A stretch of 64,000 nucleotides of DNA from Delphinus delphis (lineage: Eukaryota > Chordata > Mammalia > Artiodactyla > Delphinidae): NCBI RefSeq assembly GCF_949987515.2, contig NC_082702.1:52607600-52671599 (forward strand). Direction: 5' to 3'. A program made the translations under genes and the position numbers. Of the stretch, positions 1-57,082 are shown piece by piece. The notes under the pieces were generated by a model that worked only from the letters and a program-made list of their open reading frames with translations, had not been told where the DNA came from and did no database searches. Each line of letters opens with the position of its first letter. The first letter of the stretch is position 1.

Positions 1-917
1 GCATACACAGGATGGTGGTCACAGGTACCAGCTGTGTATGCAAATTCCAGATTGCGGGACGGGGGGACGGGGGGCGGGGAGAAAAAACCCTAGAAATTTA
101 GCAAGTTTAATCCATTCCGCTTAATATTTTTGCAAGTTGATTGCTAGAATTTAAACATAGCTAGACCATCTTGGGCCAACTCATGGAACACTAGTGTTCC
201 CTGGGAACCTAGTTTGGGAACCACTGAAATATTCCATGTGCTGCTCCCCAAAGACTACCCGGCACAAAGTCAAGGCCCGAAAATCTGTTTCTTTACATGT
301 TTATTATGAAGCTGCCTCCGGCCTTCCAAGTGGCATGTGTCACTATGACGAGGGCCAAGCATGAGTTTAAGCCCAAGGAGGAGCCCCATCTACGGAAGAA
401 GAAACTGTCTCACTGAGAAGTGACTAGTCCAAGGTCACGTCACTCCAGTGGTGAAACAGGGACTTGGAACTCAATTCTTCCTGCCCCGAAGCCGTCCTTC
501 CCCTGCTTCCGACCCTGCCTTTGAGGGTCTTCTGATCTATTTAATTAAGAAAAAGTGACAAGTGCCCTCTGTCCGAGAGGCTGAAAGCATTTGAAACTGC
601 ATGGACCTTTGAGATGCAAATGTGCCATTTTATTTATTAATTTAATTTTTATTGGAATATAGTGGATTTAAAATGTGTTTCTGCTGTACAACAAAGCGAA
701 TCAGTTATACGTGTACATATATCCACTCTTTTTTAGATTCTTTTCCCATATAGGCCATTACAGAGTATTGAATTCCCTGTGCTACATAGTAGGTCCTTAT
801 TAGTTCTCTCCTTTATATATAGTAGTGTGTATGTGTCAGTCCCAATCTCCCAATTTCCATTTTATTAATAGTGTGTTTTGCTTTGTTTTCCTCCTGCTCT
901 CTCCGCTCATCCTTCAG
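1..917 (+). other. CMIP: CMIP intron (3' part)
   Basis: No exon recognised. It contains a G-rich patch at 58-80, a degenerate MIR-like stretch about 380-480 and a LINE-1-like fragment about 629-860. The final 55 bp are the T/C-rich tract of the first visible acceptor. Confidence 0.7.
629..860. mobile_element. LINE-1-like fragment (artiodactyl/cetacean type)
   Basis: AT-rich stretch containing blocks such as TTCTGCTGTACAACAAAG, CAGTTATACGTGTACATATA and TTGAATTCCCTGTGCTACA, which I recognise from a very common cetartiodactyl LINE-1 segment. It ends about 55 bp before the exon at 918. The subfamily is not determined. Confidence 0.65.
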
Positions 918-46597
<45,680 letters not shown>

Positions 46598-46722
46598 AGC
46601 TCCCACTCGGCAGGAAGGAGTTTGCAACTGCGACACGCAACTCTTGACTAATAGCTGTAGAGCAGCGGGTCTCGGGGTCCCACCCCGCGTCCTGGCTGTG
46701 AGATAGACGGGGGAGTCTTTCT

Positions 46723-46909
46723 GGGGGCGGAGGGCGGAGGGGGGAGGGGGTGGGGAGGGGGTCCGTTAAGCACGCCCAGCCCCCACCTAATTCTTTTAGC
46801 TTCATAATCGGAAACATTGACCTGATCTAAAACGGACTTTGTAGCAACCAGAGGAGCGGCAGCGGGTCGGGGAGAGGGTGGGGATGGGGGCGCTTGGGGA
46901 GGGGGGACC
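46723..46909 (+). other. Two G-rich tracts at the start of the 3' UTR, possible G-quadruplexes
   Basis: 46723-46761 and 46865-46909 each hold at least four runs of three or more G with short spacers, on the mRNA strand, beginning about 125 nt after the stop codon. This meets the usual sequence rule for quadruplex formation; folding is inferred. Confidence 0.6.
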
Positions 46910-47150
46910 CTTTGTGGATTTTCTTTGCCTCTGTGTTCAATGCCATGTGGGAAGAGTCAACTCTGATGCCATCGTCTCGCAACCCCGACGGGCCTGGAGG
47001 CCAAGGAAGGATGCTTTCTCCCTCCGAGGCCCTGCGGAGAACTCGCCCCGCCATCGCCATCGCCATCGGACAAGACCCGGTCACGTGGTCACGTCATCAC
47101 ACCCACACCCGTCCTGTGTCCTCGCCATTGCTATGCAAAGTGATTCTTGT

Positions 47151-47158
47151 TGTACATA
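47151..47158 (+). promoter_or_regulatory. Pumilio response element TGTACATA in the CMIP 3' UTR
   Basis: An exact match to the PUM1/2 consensus TGTANATA, in mRNA sense and in an AT-rich neighbourhood. Function is inferred from the motif only. Confidence 0.5.
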
Positions 47159-47238
47159 AGATTTAAATAATGCGCCTATTTAAGAAACGTTGACAAATTG
47201 CAGGTCTGGGACCTGCTTCTTATTTATGAAGTCTTTGA

Positions 47239-47277
47239 CCCGCCCGCCCGCCCGCCCGCCCGCCCGCCGGCCGCCCC
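47239..47277 (+). repeat. (CCCG)n tetranucleotide array in the 3' UTR
   Basis: About seven uninterrupted CCCG units followed by an imperfect end. It is likely to vary in length between individuals, and its C-runs are complementary to the upstream G-rich tracts of the same UTR. Confidence 0.85.
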
Positions 47278-48519
47278 TGGCGTGTAGTACTGTACAAACC
47301 AGTCAGCTGTCAGGGTAGTGGTAGTATTCTTGTTATTTTTTTAAAGGAAACAAACAGACGGAAAAAAAAAAAAAAAAAAGAACCTCCTTGGAAAATTAAT
47401 TGCTTTTTCGTAATGGATTCTCTATGCTAACGCTCTCATGTCGGTCCGTCCGTCCATCCCTCTGCCCGCCACGCCACCGTGTGTTTCGATCCCAGACGTC
47501 TCCAGTTTCCTCACAGGGTGGAGGTCAGCTGGGGGAGGAGAAGTGGGGTCCCCACATTGTCGTCTTGCTCCTCTATGGCCCCAGCTTTCTCTCGGCCCCC
47601 TTTTACACATTTGGAGGGGGAGGGTGCTAACCTGTCCTCCCATCCGTCCCCGCAGGAGAGCTGCCCCGCCCCCTCCCCCGGAGCTCTCCCCTCTGCGGTG
47701 GCCTCTGCTGCCCCATCCCCGCTGAGGCTCTGCGACCTGTGGCCTCCCCGCCGTCCTGTGCCTCCCGCGGTCCCCTCATGCATGCCCGCCTCTCTGCATG
47801 GTCTCTTGGGAGAAGAGAGACGTCGCCTCCACCAGCCTGACTGCCCACCCCGCCCACGAATGTGACCACTGCAGCGCAGACGCCCCTTCTGCCCCCTCCG
47901 TCCCCACACCTGCCCCAAAGACACACCAACCTCTGTTTCTTTTATAAACAAGCCCTCACTGTACAAAACAGCCCTCATGGTTTACTTGGGGTCCCCTCTC
48001 CCCCAAGCCCCTTCTTCTGTTGGTTTAGCACAAACACAGCCCCCCTTCAGCACCTCCAGACCTAACCCCCAGTCAATGTAATTGTTTTATATATATTTAA
48101 TCTTATTCAATGGAAACCATGCTTTTGTCGTTTTATACTTTGCTAGGTAGACTTTATTACCCCCCGACTATGCCCTCATTTTTTTAAAAAAGGAAAAAAA
48201 AAGAAATTGGGTTTCAGTCTTAATTCATTTTCCGTGCCAGGTTTGATTTCGTGTGTGCGTGTGAGTGTGTTCCGTTTCGTGTTTTTTTTTGTTGTTGTTG
48301 TTTTCTGTTGTTTGGTTTTATTCGCTCCCCTTCGGTCCCATACTTTACAGCACTCTGGTGCAGGAAGAAGCAGAAGCAAAAAAAAAAAAAATTTTAAAAG
48401 AAAAAAAAAAAAGAAGAGTCGAGACATGCCACCTTTTCCCTTCGCACTGTTGCTTTTCCTGATGGTTAATACTACTGTCACGTAGCTGTGTTCAGAGATG
48501 TGAAATACTTTCAGGCAAA

Positions 48520-48525
48520 AATAAA
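48520..48525 (+). terminator. CMIP: Polyadenylation signal AATAAA of CMIP
   Basis: AATAAA at 48520-48525 is followed about 30-40 nt later by a CT/GT-rich stretch (CTCTCTGTGTGGCTTTG) that fits a downstream element. It is the only clear canonical hexamer I see in the 3' UTR, so cleavage near 48538-48550 is expected. Confidence 0.85.
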
Positions 48526-48679
48526 CTGTAAGTGACTCATTGACATCTGGCCTCTCTGTGTGGCTTTGAAGGGGCCTCCCAGGGCGACGGGAAGGGACGA
48601 GACCTAGGCCGAGAGTCGGGGGCTCACGGCAGAGCCCGGACACCCTCTCCGAATGTCCAGGACTCCTCACCCTGGCGCG

Positions 48680-48850
48680 TTAGGGGGCAGATCTTCCTTT
48701 GTTGTGAGGCCGCCCTGGGCATCAAAGGATGTTGAGCGGGCCCCCGCCAGCCCTGACCCACTAGATGCCAGGAGTACCTCTACACCACCCACTGCAGTTG
48801 TAACTGAAAATGTCTCCAGATGGGGCCTAGTGTCCCCGGGCGGGGGTGGG
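48680..48850 (-). mobile_element. MER5A-like relic
   Basis: GTTGTGAGGCCGCCCTGGGC, AAAGGATGTTGAGC and CCCACTAGATGCCAGGAGTA are MER5A in antisense. Confidence 0.7.
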
Positions 48851-49870
48851 GGGGAAGAGTCACCCCCAGGGTAGAACCCGGCCGTCCACCTAGACTGCTG
48901 TGCGGTAGGGTGTCACGGAAGCTCTAGTCCAGTGAGAGTCTCCAGAAAACGCGGGTTCTGATCCCCAGGGTCTGGGTGGGCACCGAAGACCCTGCATTTC
49001 TGAGAAGCTCTGGCTGACGTGGATGCCTCTGGTCTGTGGCGGGCTCCCTGAGGTCCAGCGCCTAGACGCATCCAGCCAGCTGGCTCCTCCCCGAGATAAG
49101 AAGAAACGGAACTTTCACCTCCACCCTGCCCCACGGCCAGCCCACTGCTGCTGGGTTGCTGAGTCTCCTCCCTCTGCACCTCCATCCGCCCCCCCCCGCC
49201 CCGCCCTTTCAGCCAGGCCCCTCATCCCTCTCCCAAGGACAAGTGGTGTAACCCCCTCACCGCCGCCTGATAACCCCACACCTTTTTCCCACCCCCGCTA
49301 CCTCCCTGCCTCTCCGCACACCTCCCCCTCCCCTGGCCTCCTCACTCCCCGAGGCCTCTACATCCCTCAGGTGTGCGGCCTGTCAGCTGACCCACATGAC
49401 GACCTCCGGCCACTCAGGGAAGCCAGGTGCCCTGCGTGAGAACAAGGAGGGCCCTGGACTTGCAGGGCTGGCGGGCGAGCTCCAGGAGCTCCGGTCCTCA
49501 GGCCAGATGGCCCTGGCTTCACGACAGCCAGCTGCGGGCCGAGACACGGGGCTGTGAGGCCCCGCAACCTGCCGTCTCTGATCCTTCCCACCCAGCAGAG
49601 GGCCTGGCTCAGCAGGCGCTCATCACTGCCAGATGGAAAAGGTAGGACCCTGCAGGCACCTGTCCTCAGCCCTCCTCCCCACCCTGTCACCTGGGCTCCT
49701 CCGGCTGAGCCTGGAGAATGCTGGCTACCTGGCAGAGAGGCAGGGATGCGGGAAGAGAGAATCAGGGCGTTTCCTCCCCCATGCTTTTCTTGCAGAATCG
49801 GCCTCCCTCTGTGAGCTCAGGTACCCCCCCCCCCCCCGCCAGCCTTGGCCTGGAAGGAACTGCAGGCTGC

Positions 49871-50042
49871 CAGCTTCAGGTGCCTCACATTTCTTAGCCC
49901 CGCCCACCACATGCCTTGCCTCACGTCCCTTAACCCCGCCCACCCACGTGCCTCACTCCCTTTAACCCCGCCCACCCCACGTGCCTCACTTTCCTTAACC
50001 CGGCCCATCCAGTGCCTCACTTTCCTTAACCCCGCCCACCCT
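49871..50042 (+). repeat. Minisatellite of 31-36-bp units, each with a GC box
   Basis: Five units of the form TGCCTCAC...TTAA/TTAGCCCCGCCCACC. The CCCCGCCC cores lie at 49898-49905, 49934-49941, 49966-49973, about 49999-50006 (degenerate, CCCGGCCC) and 50030-50037. CCCCGCCC is the reverse complement of an Sp1/KLF GC box. Confidence 0.88.
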
Positions 50043-50301
50043 CTGGACCAGAAGGTCACCAGCTTGCCCTCCTCCTACAGACACTGAGTTACACCGCGTC
50101 TTCCACTCACCCTGCCGACCTGCACGTGGTAAGAGCCCCCTGGTGTATGTTCTGGGACCTCAGCGTCCCTTGTCAATTACCTAGCCAGCACCGCCCCTCC
50201 AGAGCTAGCCCTTCCTCACTGACTTTACAGAACCCACCAGAGTGGGTCTTCTGTTTCAGGCCAGGACCCTACCTGTTCCTCCCGTAACACACGTGCAACT
50301 C

Positions 50302-50340
50302 CCCCCTCTCCCCCTCTTCCCCCCTCCCCCCTCCCCCCAC
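50302..50340 (+). repeat. C/T-rich low-complexity run
   Basis: CCCCCCTCTCCCCCTCTTCC followed by further CCCCCTCC units. Confidence 0.85.
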
Positions 50341-51143
50341 AGCTGATGGTGAGGGGCCCAGTGAGAACCCAGTGGAGCGCTAGGTCCTTGAGCTGGGGAG
50401 GGAAGTTCATCAGGAAATTTCAGGGTAGATCCTGAAATGGGGGCAGGGAGAAGCACTCCCAAGAGAGTGGCCACTGGGTTAGTGGGATCTGAGCTCTGTG
50501 GTCCGCAGGCCAGCCTGATGCAATTCTCCAGGTTGCCACACTCAAACAGTGCCTACTTTAGAATGAGCTATCCTCCCGTCACTTAGACTACAGTGTAAAT
50601 GGTACTCCCTGGAGTTGTACCACGTGGGAACCTGGTTGTCATTTGTGTCTGACAGACTGCTAGAAGTTTCTCTAAAGGCCAGCCGGGAAAGGGATCAGAG
50701 AGCCTTGGAAAAGGGCCAGGCCTCATTCATTCATGCATTCAACTATTCCTTATTGAACACCTGTTTCTAGCAGGTGCTAGCACGTTCTAGAAAACATGCT
50801 AGAAGAAGCAGGAGACATGGCCCTTGCTGTCCAGGGCCCCAGTGACCTGGCACATGCTGGCAATCAGGCAGCCCTGATATTGTGTGACAGATGCCATGAC
50901 AGGAAGCTATGGTGGGCATGGAGGGTGGCAGCTAACCCAGGTTTTGGAAGTCGGGGCGGGGGGCGGCGCTTCCTGGAGGAGGTGGTATTGTTGACAGTGA
51001 AGAATGAGGACGTTCGTCACATCATCAGAGAGGAAAGGGGGGTGTGCAAAGACGTGGCGACAGACCGGAGCGGGATCTGTGTTGGGACCTGCAGATGGAA
51101 AGCATGGTGGGCATGGGGGCGGGGCAGTGGCTGTTATCGTTGG

Positions 51144-51612
51144 AGTTGAATTGTGTCTCTTAAAAGAGAGATGTTGAAGTTCTTAGTACCTGAGAGTGTG
51201 GCCTTATTTGGAAATAAAGTCTTTACAGAGTATTCAAGTTAAAATGAGGTCATTGGAGTGGGCCCTAATCCAGTATGGCTGGTGTCCTTGTAAAAAGGGG
51301 AAATTTGGTCACAGAAGCAGACATGCACAGCAGGAAATTGATCTGAAGAGACAGGCACACAGGCAGAAGGCCATGTGAAGATGAGGGCAGCGACGAGAAT
51401 GATGCCTCTTACACACCAAAGATGGCTAGTAAGCCACCAGAAGCCAGCAGAGAGGCCGGGAACAGACTCTCCCTCACAGCCCTCAGAAAAAACCAACCCT
51501 GCCAACACCTTGAATTTGGTTTTCTGGCCCCCAGAACTGTGAAAGAATACACTTCTGTTATTTTAAGCCCCCCAGTTTGTGGTGCTTTTTCACGGCGGCC
51601 CTAAAACACAGA
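51144..51612 (+). mobile_element. MLT1-like LTR (ERVL-MaLR class), solitary
   Basis: TTGAATTGTGTCTCTTAAAA, GGCCTTATTTGGAAATAAAG, GGGCCCTAATCCAGTATGGC TGG, GTCCTTGTAAAAAGGGG and CTGGCCCCCAGAACTGTGAA follow the order of MLT1-type LTRs, ending GGCCCTAAAACAC. It is an ancient, diverged non-coding relic; no viral coding frame is present. Confidence 0.75.
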
Positions 51613-52105
51613 GTGCATCCGTTTTCCAGGGCTGCCACAAAAAGTGCCACAAACCCGGTGGCTGAAAACACAGAAATGTATTCTGTTTCTGGAGACCAGA
51701 AGTCCCAAATCGAGATGTCGGCAGGGGGAATTCCCTGGTGGTCCAGTGGTTAGGACTTCACGCTTCCACTGCTCCCTCTGAAGACTGTAGAGGAGAAACA
51801 TTTCTTTCTCCCTTCCGGCTTCTGGTGGCTACCGGCGTTCCTGACTGGCGGCTGCATCACTCCCATCTCTGCCTCTGTTTCATGTGGTTCCTCCTCTTCT
51901 CCAGCTCACACTTCCCTCTGCCTTTCTATCGTAAGGACATTTGACATTGGATTTAGGGCCCACCTGGATGATCCAGGATGATCTCATGGCCAGATCCTTA
52001 GCATGATTACGTGATCTATGAAGAAGACTCTTTTTCCATATGAATTCCTGGTCACTGGTTCCGGGTGAAGGTACCTTCTGGGGCCACCACTCAGCATATC
52101 ACAGG
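51613..52105 (+). repeat. Medium-reiterated repeat interrupted by a SINE fragment
   Basis: TCCGTTTTCCAGGGCTGCCA CAAAAAGTGCCACAAACC and later GGGCCCACCTGGATGATCCA GGATGATCTC match the same family as 31350-31675. A truncated CHR-1 head sits at about 51729-51770. Confidence 0.65.
51729..51770 (+). mobile_element. CHR-1 SINE, truncated to its 5' head
   Basis: AATTCCCTGGTGGTCCAGTG GTTAGGAC...CTTCCACTGC is the first ~42 bp of a CHR-1 SINE, then the sequence returns to the host repeat without B-box or A-tail. Confidence 0.8.
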
Positions 52106-53702
52106 GGGAGCAGGCGTGGGGTGAGACCAGCCAGTGTCTCGTTAGTCGTATTTATTGATCGAAGTCTGGGATTTACCCCGAGGGCTATGAATGATTGTAA
52201 GGACGTTGCAATGATCTTATCCATTTGCTGACAAAGCATGTATACAGCACCTACTACACGCCAGGCATGGTAACAGGGTTTTATAGGTCTGAACTCATTT
52301 ACTCCTCCTGGCAGGCCTATGAGGCAGGTGCTAACATGATCCCTCTTGACCGATGGGGAAGTGGAGGCCAGAACAGGCTGGGTCTCTTGGTCAAGGTCAC
52401 GCAGGGAGCTGGGGATCAAAGCAACCTTATGACCCAGGCATTACGGGAAGATCTCTCCACTGCTGACTGGTGAGTGGATGGGGCTGAGGCTGTGGCTTGG
52501 ACCACGTGGAGAAACAAATTCAAGAGAAGCTTAGGAGTAAAACTGTAGAACGTGGTGATGGGTATGGAAGGAGGGCCAGCAAGGAGTGAAGGGTAAAGTT
52601 CGGCTTCTTGGCTTATTCCCTGAGGCTCTGTGAGGCCCAGAATTGCACCTCTGCCTGGCAGCAGCCCTCGTGGCAGGGGGAGCTGGTGTGCAAATGCCCC
52701 TGCTCTCTGGCTCCTGGTGGGCGCGGAGACCTCCAAGGCTCCTTTTCTTCCTTGATTCCTGGAGTCCTTCCCTGGGATTAATCTCCAGCTGCCCCCTGGG
52801 CTGACTTGCTTGTTAGGACTTCCTGCCCTTCTCCTCTCACTTTCCCATGGTTCCATTCATGGTTCCTGGGACCACTTCCCAAATAAGCTACCTTTGCTGG
52901 AATAGTTATCGCAGAGCCTGCTTCTGGGGAAGCCCAAACTAAGACAGTGACTGACTGTGCCAGGGGACAGAGGGACAGGATGGAGGGGAGCATCTCCACG
53001 ACAGGCTGGGAAATCCCTCCCAAGGATACCAGGTTACCGGGTATTCCTGTCCCAACCTCAGCAACACAAGTGCCTCCCAGCCGAGCTGGAAGAGCTCGGC
53101 GACAGGGGCCCCCAGAATCAGCTTGCACCCGTTTTCAGAGGTGGGAGTGGCGGCTGACAGAAGCTCTCAGACTTTGCTGGCAGGAGTAGAAATTGGTTCT
53201 ACCGCTTTGGGAAGCATATCTACTAAAGCTAAACATCTGCTGACCCCGTGACCATGCAGCTCTGCTCCTGGGTAGACGCCTGAGAGAGCTGAGCTCATGT
53301 GTCCACCGAAGACACAAACAAGAATGTTTATAGCAGTGTTATTCATAATAGCCCAAAGTGGAAACAGCCCAAATGTCCACTAACAGGAGAATGAATAAAC
53401 TAACTGTGGAACAGACATACAGCGGACGACGCAAATGCCTCCGTCAACAGGAGGAAGAATAAATACATGGTGACATGTCCATATGAGAGGATTCTGCAGA
53501 AAAAGAGAAAAAGATACAACGGATGCACACAATGGCGTGAATGAATTGGACAGACGTTACGCTGTGTGAAAGGAGCCAGACACAAATGAGGGTTTGCTGT
53601 GTGATTCCATTTGTATAAAGTTCATGAAGAAGCACAAGTTATCTGTGGTTATAGAGGTCACAGTAGTGGTTATCTCTGCAAGAGATAAGAGGGGTTGTTA
53701 TT

Positions 53703-53907
53703 TTTTATTTTTGTTGCGGTACACGGCCTCTCACCGTTGTGGCCTCTCCCGTTGCGGAGGAACAGGCTCCGGACACGCAGGCTCAGCGGCCATGGCTCAC
53801 GGGCCCAGCAGCTCCGCGGCATGTGGGATCCTCCCGGACCGGGGCACGAACCCGCGTCCCCTGCATCGGCAGGCGGACTCTCAACCGCTGTGCCACCAGG
53901 GAAGCCC
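53703..53907 (-). mobile_element. CHR-2-type SINE, antisense
   Basis: Short reversed tail, GGCCTCTCACCGTTGTGGCC and reversed head TGTGCCACCAGGGAAGCCC. AGGGGTTGTTATT at 53690-53702 recurs at 53908-53920 as target duplication. Confidence 0.93.
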
Positions 53908-53992
53908 AGGGGTTGTTATTGATGAGGAAGGTAGGAGGGAATCTTCTGGGGTGCGATTCGTGTAATTTACTGTGTTCATTACATGTCAACTT

Positions 53993-54110
53993 TTTTTTTT
54001 TTTTTGGCCACACAGCATGTGGGATCTTAGTTCCCCTGAGTAGAGATCAAACCCACGCCCTCTGCATTGGATGCGTGGAGTCTTAACCTCTGGACCACCA
54101 GAGAAAGCCC
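53993..54110 (-). mobile_element. CHR-1-type SINE, antisense
   Basis: A run of T, then GGCCACACAGCATGTGGGAT CTTAG and the reversed head GGACCACCAGAGAAAGCCC. An imperfect duplication ACATGTCAACTTT / ACATCAACTTT flanks it. Confidence 0.85.
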
Positions 54111-54999
54111 CACATCAACTTTATAAGAGTGGCAGCAGGTGGACACAATCCAAATGCCCATCCGTAGATGAACAGATAAATAAACATGGTATATAGACAA
54201 TGGACTCCTGTCCATCCGTGAAAAGGAACGAAGCACTGATACATGCGCCAACGTGGATGAATCTTCAGAACCTTATGCTGAGTTAAATAAGCCAGACACA
54301 AAAGACCACATACTGTATGATTCCATTTATATGAAATAATAGAATAGGCAAATCGGTATAGGGAGAAAGCAGATTGGTGTTTACCAGTGGCTGGGGAGTG
54401 ACCGCTTCATGGCTATGGGGTTTTATTTGGGGTTGAGTGTATGGTCAGGCCACTCAAGGTGGCTGTTCTGTTGCTCTCTTCCAACCCCTGCCCGACCAGG
54501 GCCTGCTTCCCCTACGTCCTACTCACCTGACTGACCTTCCTGTGTGTACTTGCCCCGGGGGCCCCAGCTGGTGATTGTTCTTATCAAAGGACCGGTGAGG
54601 GGCATTGCCTCGTGTCCCTCTGCTGGTTTCCCTGGTAACTAATGAGCCCACCTGAGGTCATATCCCCTATAACTGGTAACCTCCCCTGGCCCTCAGGAGC
54701 GAAGCCTGCCACCATGTCCTACCCACCAGGAGCCACATACGGTGGGGTGTTGCTCCAGGACCTTGCTTCAGACGTGGAAGCTCCCCCATCCATTAAACCT
54801 TTGATGTCCCTGTTGCCGACTCTGGGCTCTTTCTTCCATCTTAAAGCTGGGCAAGTGCAGGCCTTATAGGCCTGCGGGGTGCAGCCCCACAGTGATGAAA
54901 AATGTTTGGAGCTAGATAGAGGTGGTGATTGTGCAACATTGTGAATGTTTGAAATGCCACTTTAAAGTGGTTTGTTTAATTTGAATTTTGCATCCGTTT

Positions 55000-55330
55000 T
55001 TTCTTAAGTGGCATCAAAACAAAATTTTTTAAATGACAAGGTGGCTGCTGCTTCTCTCTGCTGTGTCTGGGCTGGGGAGCATAAGGGGTGCCAATGCCAC
55101 CATGACATCTCCTATCACAGCCATACTTGTCCGTCCTTGCGAAGCCTCTTGGTGAATGGTTGTGTCGCCTCCTCAAAACACTCTACTGCCACCTGCTGGA
55201 AATTTGTCGTAGTAAATATTCAAGTTTATGTAATAAACATACAAACTTCTAAATGCGGCACCCTTGTACAGTGCCCAACCTGCACAGCTGTACATGGCAG
55301 GATAGGTGACTTAGCTTTATTTTTCAGTGT
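55000..55330. repeat. Unassigned interspersed-repeat-like segment carrying a CTCF motif
   Basis: CAAACTTCTAAATGCGGCAC CC and CCCAACCTGCACAGCTGTAC ATGGC look familiar as repeat sequence of cetartiodactyl genomes, but I cannot name the family. The open frame across it is not a known protein. Confidence 0.35.
55186..55199 (-). promoter_or_regulatory. CTCF motif, reverse orientation
   Basis: On the minus strand this reads CCAGCAGGTGGCAG, a match to CCASYAGRKGGCRS at every position. It faces the + strand motif at 23005-23018. Binding is inferred. Confidence 0.6.
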
Positions 55331-55839
55331 ACTCTATCCAGACTTGGATGCGGCCTTGAAAACCTTAAGGCTGACTTTTCCCTCCTGTTCCGCGGTAATG
55401 CTGAATAAGGCAAGCCTGGGCTAGCCTCTCCCAGATTTGTCAGGGAGATGAAATCCACCTGCTCCCTGATCAGTGTATTGAAACCTGCCTTTCAGAGTCA
55501 CCTCTAGAAATGAAACCTTCCCCAGAGCACTTGTGGTCATCAAAGAAGCAGGAGGCCGAGGACGGGCTGGAAGGTCTCCACCAAGCTCCTGGTGACAGAG
55601 GTCCTGGCTGTATTTCCTCTGACGTAAAGGTAGGGACGAGGATCTGAACACCCCTAAAACACCGGGCGGCGCCTTCTCTCTGATTTGCCAGGGAGGGGAA
55701 GGGGCTGTCAGATCCAGTGGGAAGGGAGGTTCAAGTAATGGGGTTCTGGAATCTTAGCAGCTTGCTGGGCACAACTTACCCCTCACAGTGTTGCCGAAAA
55801 CTCTGCCTCTGTGCAGCCGGTGCCGAATCGAATCTCAGA

Positions 55840-56310
55840 GACAGTTTTGGATGAAGTAGAAAAGAAGAGCTTTATTGCTTTGCCAGGCAAAGGGGGATAG
55901 AGTGAGCTCGTGCCCTGAAAAACTGTGTGTCCCAACCTGGGAGGATTTGGTGAGGAGTTTTAGAGCAGTGGTTCAAGGGCAGAGTTGCTGATAAGGATCA
56001 AGGTGTGCGCAGGGCCTGCGCTCCTTTAATCTGGTCTCAGAAAAGCTCCCGATGAGCTTTTCTGGTTCCTTTGATCTGGCCTCAGATGGTCTCTTGATGA
56101 GCTTCTCGAGGTTATCAAACTGTGATCTTCTCCGGAATGAAGAATGCTAGCATCTTCCATTTGTTAGGGGTTTTCGTTCTGTAAAGAGCTCAAAGATGTT
56201 GTTATGTGTATCCCTTGACCTACAAACAAGAAACAGGGGACACAGAAAGGCTTCTGTGTCCAGGAGCCCCACAGGGTCCTGCTTGGTCTCAACAGCAGCT
56301 CCTGTCTGGG
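55840..56310 (-). mobile_element. LTR-like remnant, copy A
   Basis: AAGAGCTTTATTGCTTTGCC AGGC, GTCCCAACCTGGGAGGATTT GGTGAGGAG and ACAAACAAGAAACAGGGGAC ACAG are typical of a cetartiodactyl endogenous-retrovirus LTR in antisense; TTTATT is the reversed poly(A) hexamer. The last ~130 bp match 57665-58155. No viral coding frame present. Confidence 0.55.
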
Positions 56311-56477
56311 GCTTCCCCCACCCACTGGCTACAGGGGTTTTGCTGGGGTGGGAGGTGGGGTTTTTTGTGGGTAGCAGCGATGCATCTTAAGCCCCTCACA
56401 GGCCTGGAGTTCCGGCGGTGTCCACCATGGCCATGGGGTTGGGGGCTATGTCCCCTGGTGGACGGCCGTTCAAGACT

Positions 56478-56830
56478 AGTGGTGTCCTAGAGAAATAGAA
56501 CACAAGCCACACATGTAAAGTGTTCTCGTAGACACATTTTTAAAAGTTAAAGGAAACACAGGCCACATTCATTTTAGTAATATATATCTCTTACCCTAAC
56601 ATGCCCAAACATTTCAACCTGCAATCAATATAAAAATTATTGGAAAAAAATTATTGAGATATTTTACATTCTTTTTTTTTTGTTTGTTTTTTAATACGAA
56701 GTCTTTGAAACCCAGTGTGTAATTTGCCCTTCCGGGGCATCTCAGTCAGGACCCATCATGTTCAAGTGCCCAGTAGCAGCCATATGTGGCCAGTGGCTCT
56801 TGTGTGGACAGCATGGTTCCAGAATTTCCA
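56478..56830 (+). mobile_element. hAT-like non-autonomous DNA element, near full length
   Basis: Starts AGTGGTGTCCTAGAGAAATA GAAC, holds AT-rich ATTATTGAGATATTTTACAT TC, and ends CATATGTGGCCAGTGGCTC...GTGGACAGCA, roughly inverted to its start. It resembles the common mammalian family beginning CAGTGGTGTCCAATAGAA; the name is uncertain. Confidence 0.6.
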
Positions 56831-57082
56831 TAAACCAGGAGCAGGGGCAGTGGCAGCTCGGTGGGAAGTGGGGAGAGCAGCAAGGGGAAGGACTGGAGCC
56901 AGCACTTACCCATAAATGGTTTTTACTGAGATGGTGTGAATTGAGAGGCTGTTACAGGTTCACGTGCCCGATGTACAGTGAGGGCAAACAAACCCAAACG
57001 GTGGAGTCTGGAGCAGAGAAAAGTTTAGCGCAGGGCCAAGCAAGGAGGACGGGTGGCTCGTGGTCAAAACCCCTGAAATCCT

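Larger units (their letters stand above)
46598..48545 (+). other. CMIP: CMIP 3' untranslated region
   Basis: About 1.95 kb from the stop codon to the likely cleavage point. In order it shows two G-rich tracts (46723-46761 and 46865-46909), a short ATCGCC hexamer run near 47050-47070, a TGTACATA Pumilio-type site, a CCCG array (47239-47277), an A18-class run near 47362-47379, pyrimidine-rich DNA, T-rich then A-rich stretches (48180-48200, 48282-48310, 48377-48412) and the poly(A) signal. The long internal A-runs could cause false oligo-dT priming. The end is inferred from AATAAA and the downstream GT-rich stretch. Confidence 0.85.
53165..54450 (+). mobile_element. L1M (old LINE-1) 3' fragment, broken by two SINEs
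   Basis: GTTTATAGCAGTGTTATTCA TAATAGCC, GCCCAAATGTCCACTAACAG, then after the insertions AATGCCCATCCGTAGATGAA CAG and GTTAAATAAGCCAGACACAA AAG are ordered L1M 3' blocks. A further piece may lie at 54888-54990. Confidence 0.75.

Noticed and set aside
48760..48775. CCCACTAGATGCCAGGAG as a CTCF motif
   Set aside because: The GGC core is broken (GCC instead), and the sequence is an ordinary part of a MER5A relic.
55008..55424. 138-codon open frame that looks less random (MASKQNFLN...)
   Set aside because: I considered a processed pseudogene, but the DNA resembles an interspersed repeat, and I recognise no protein family and no exon boundaries.
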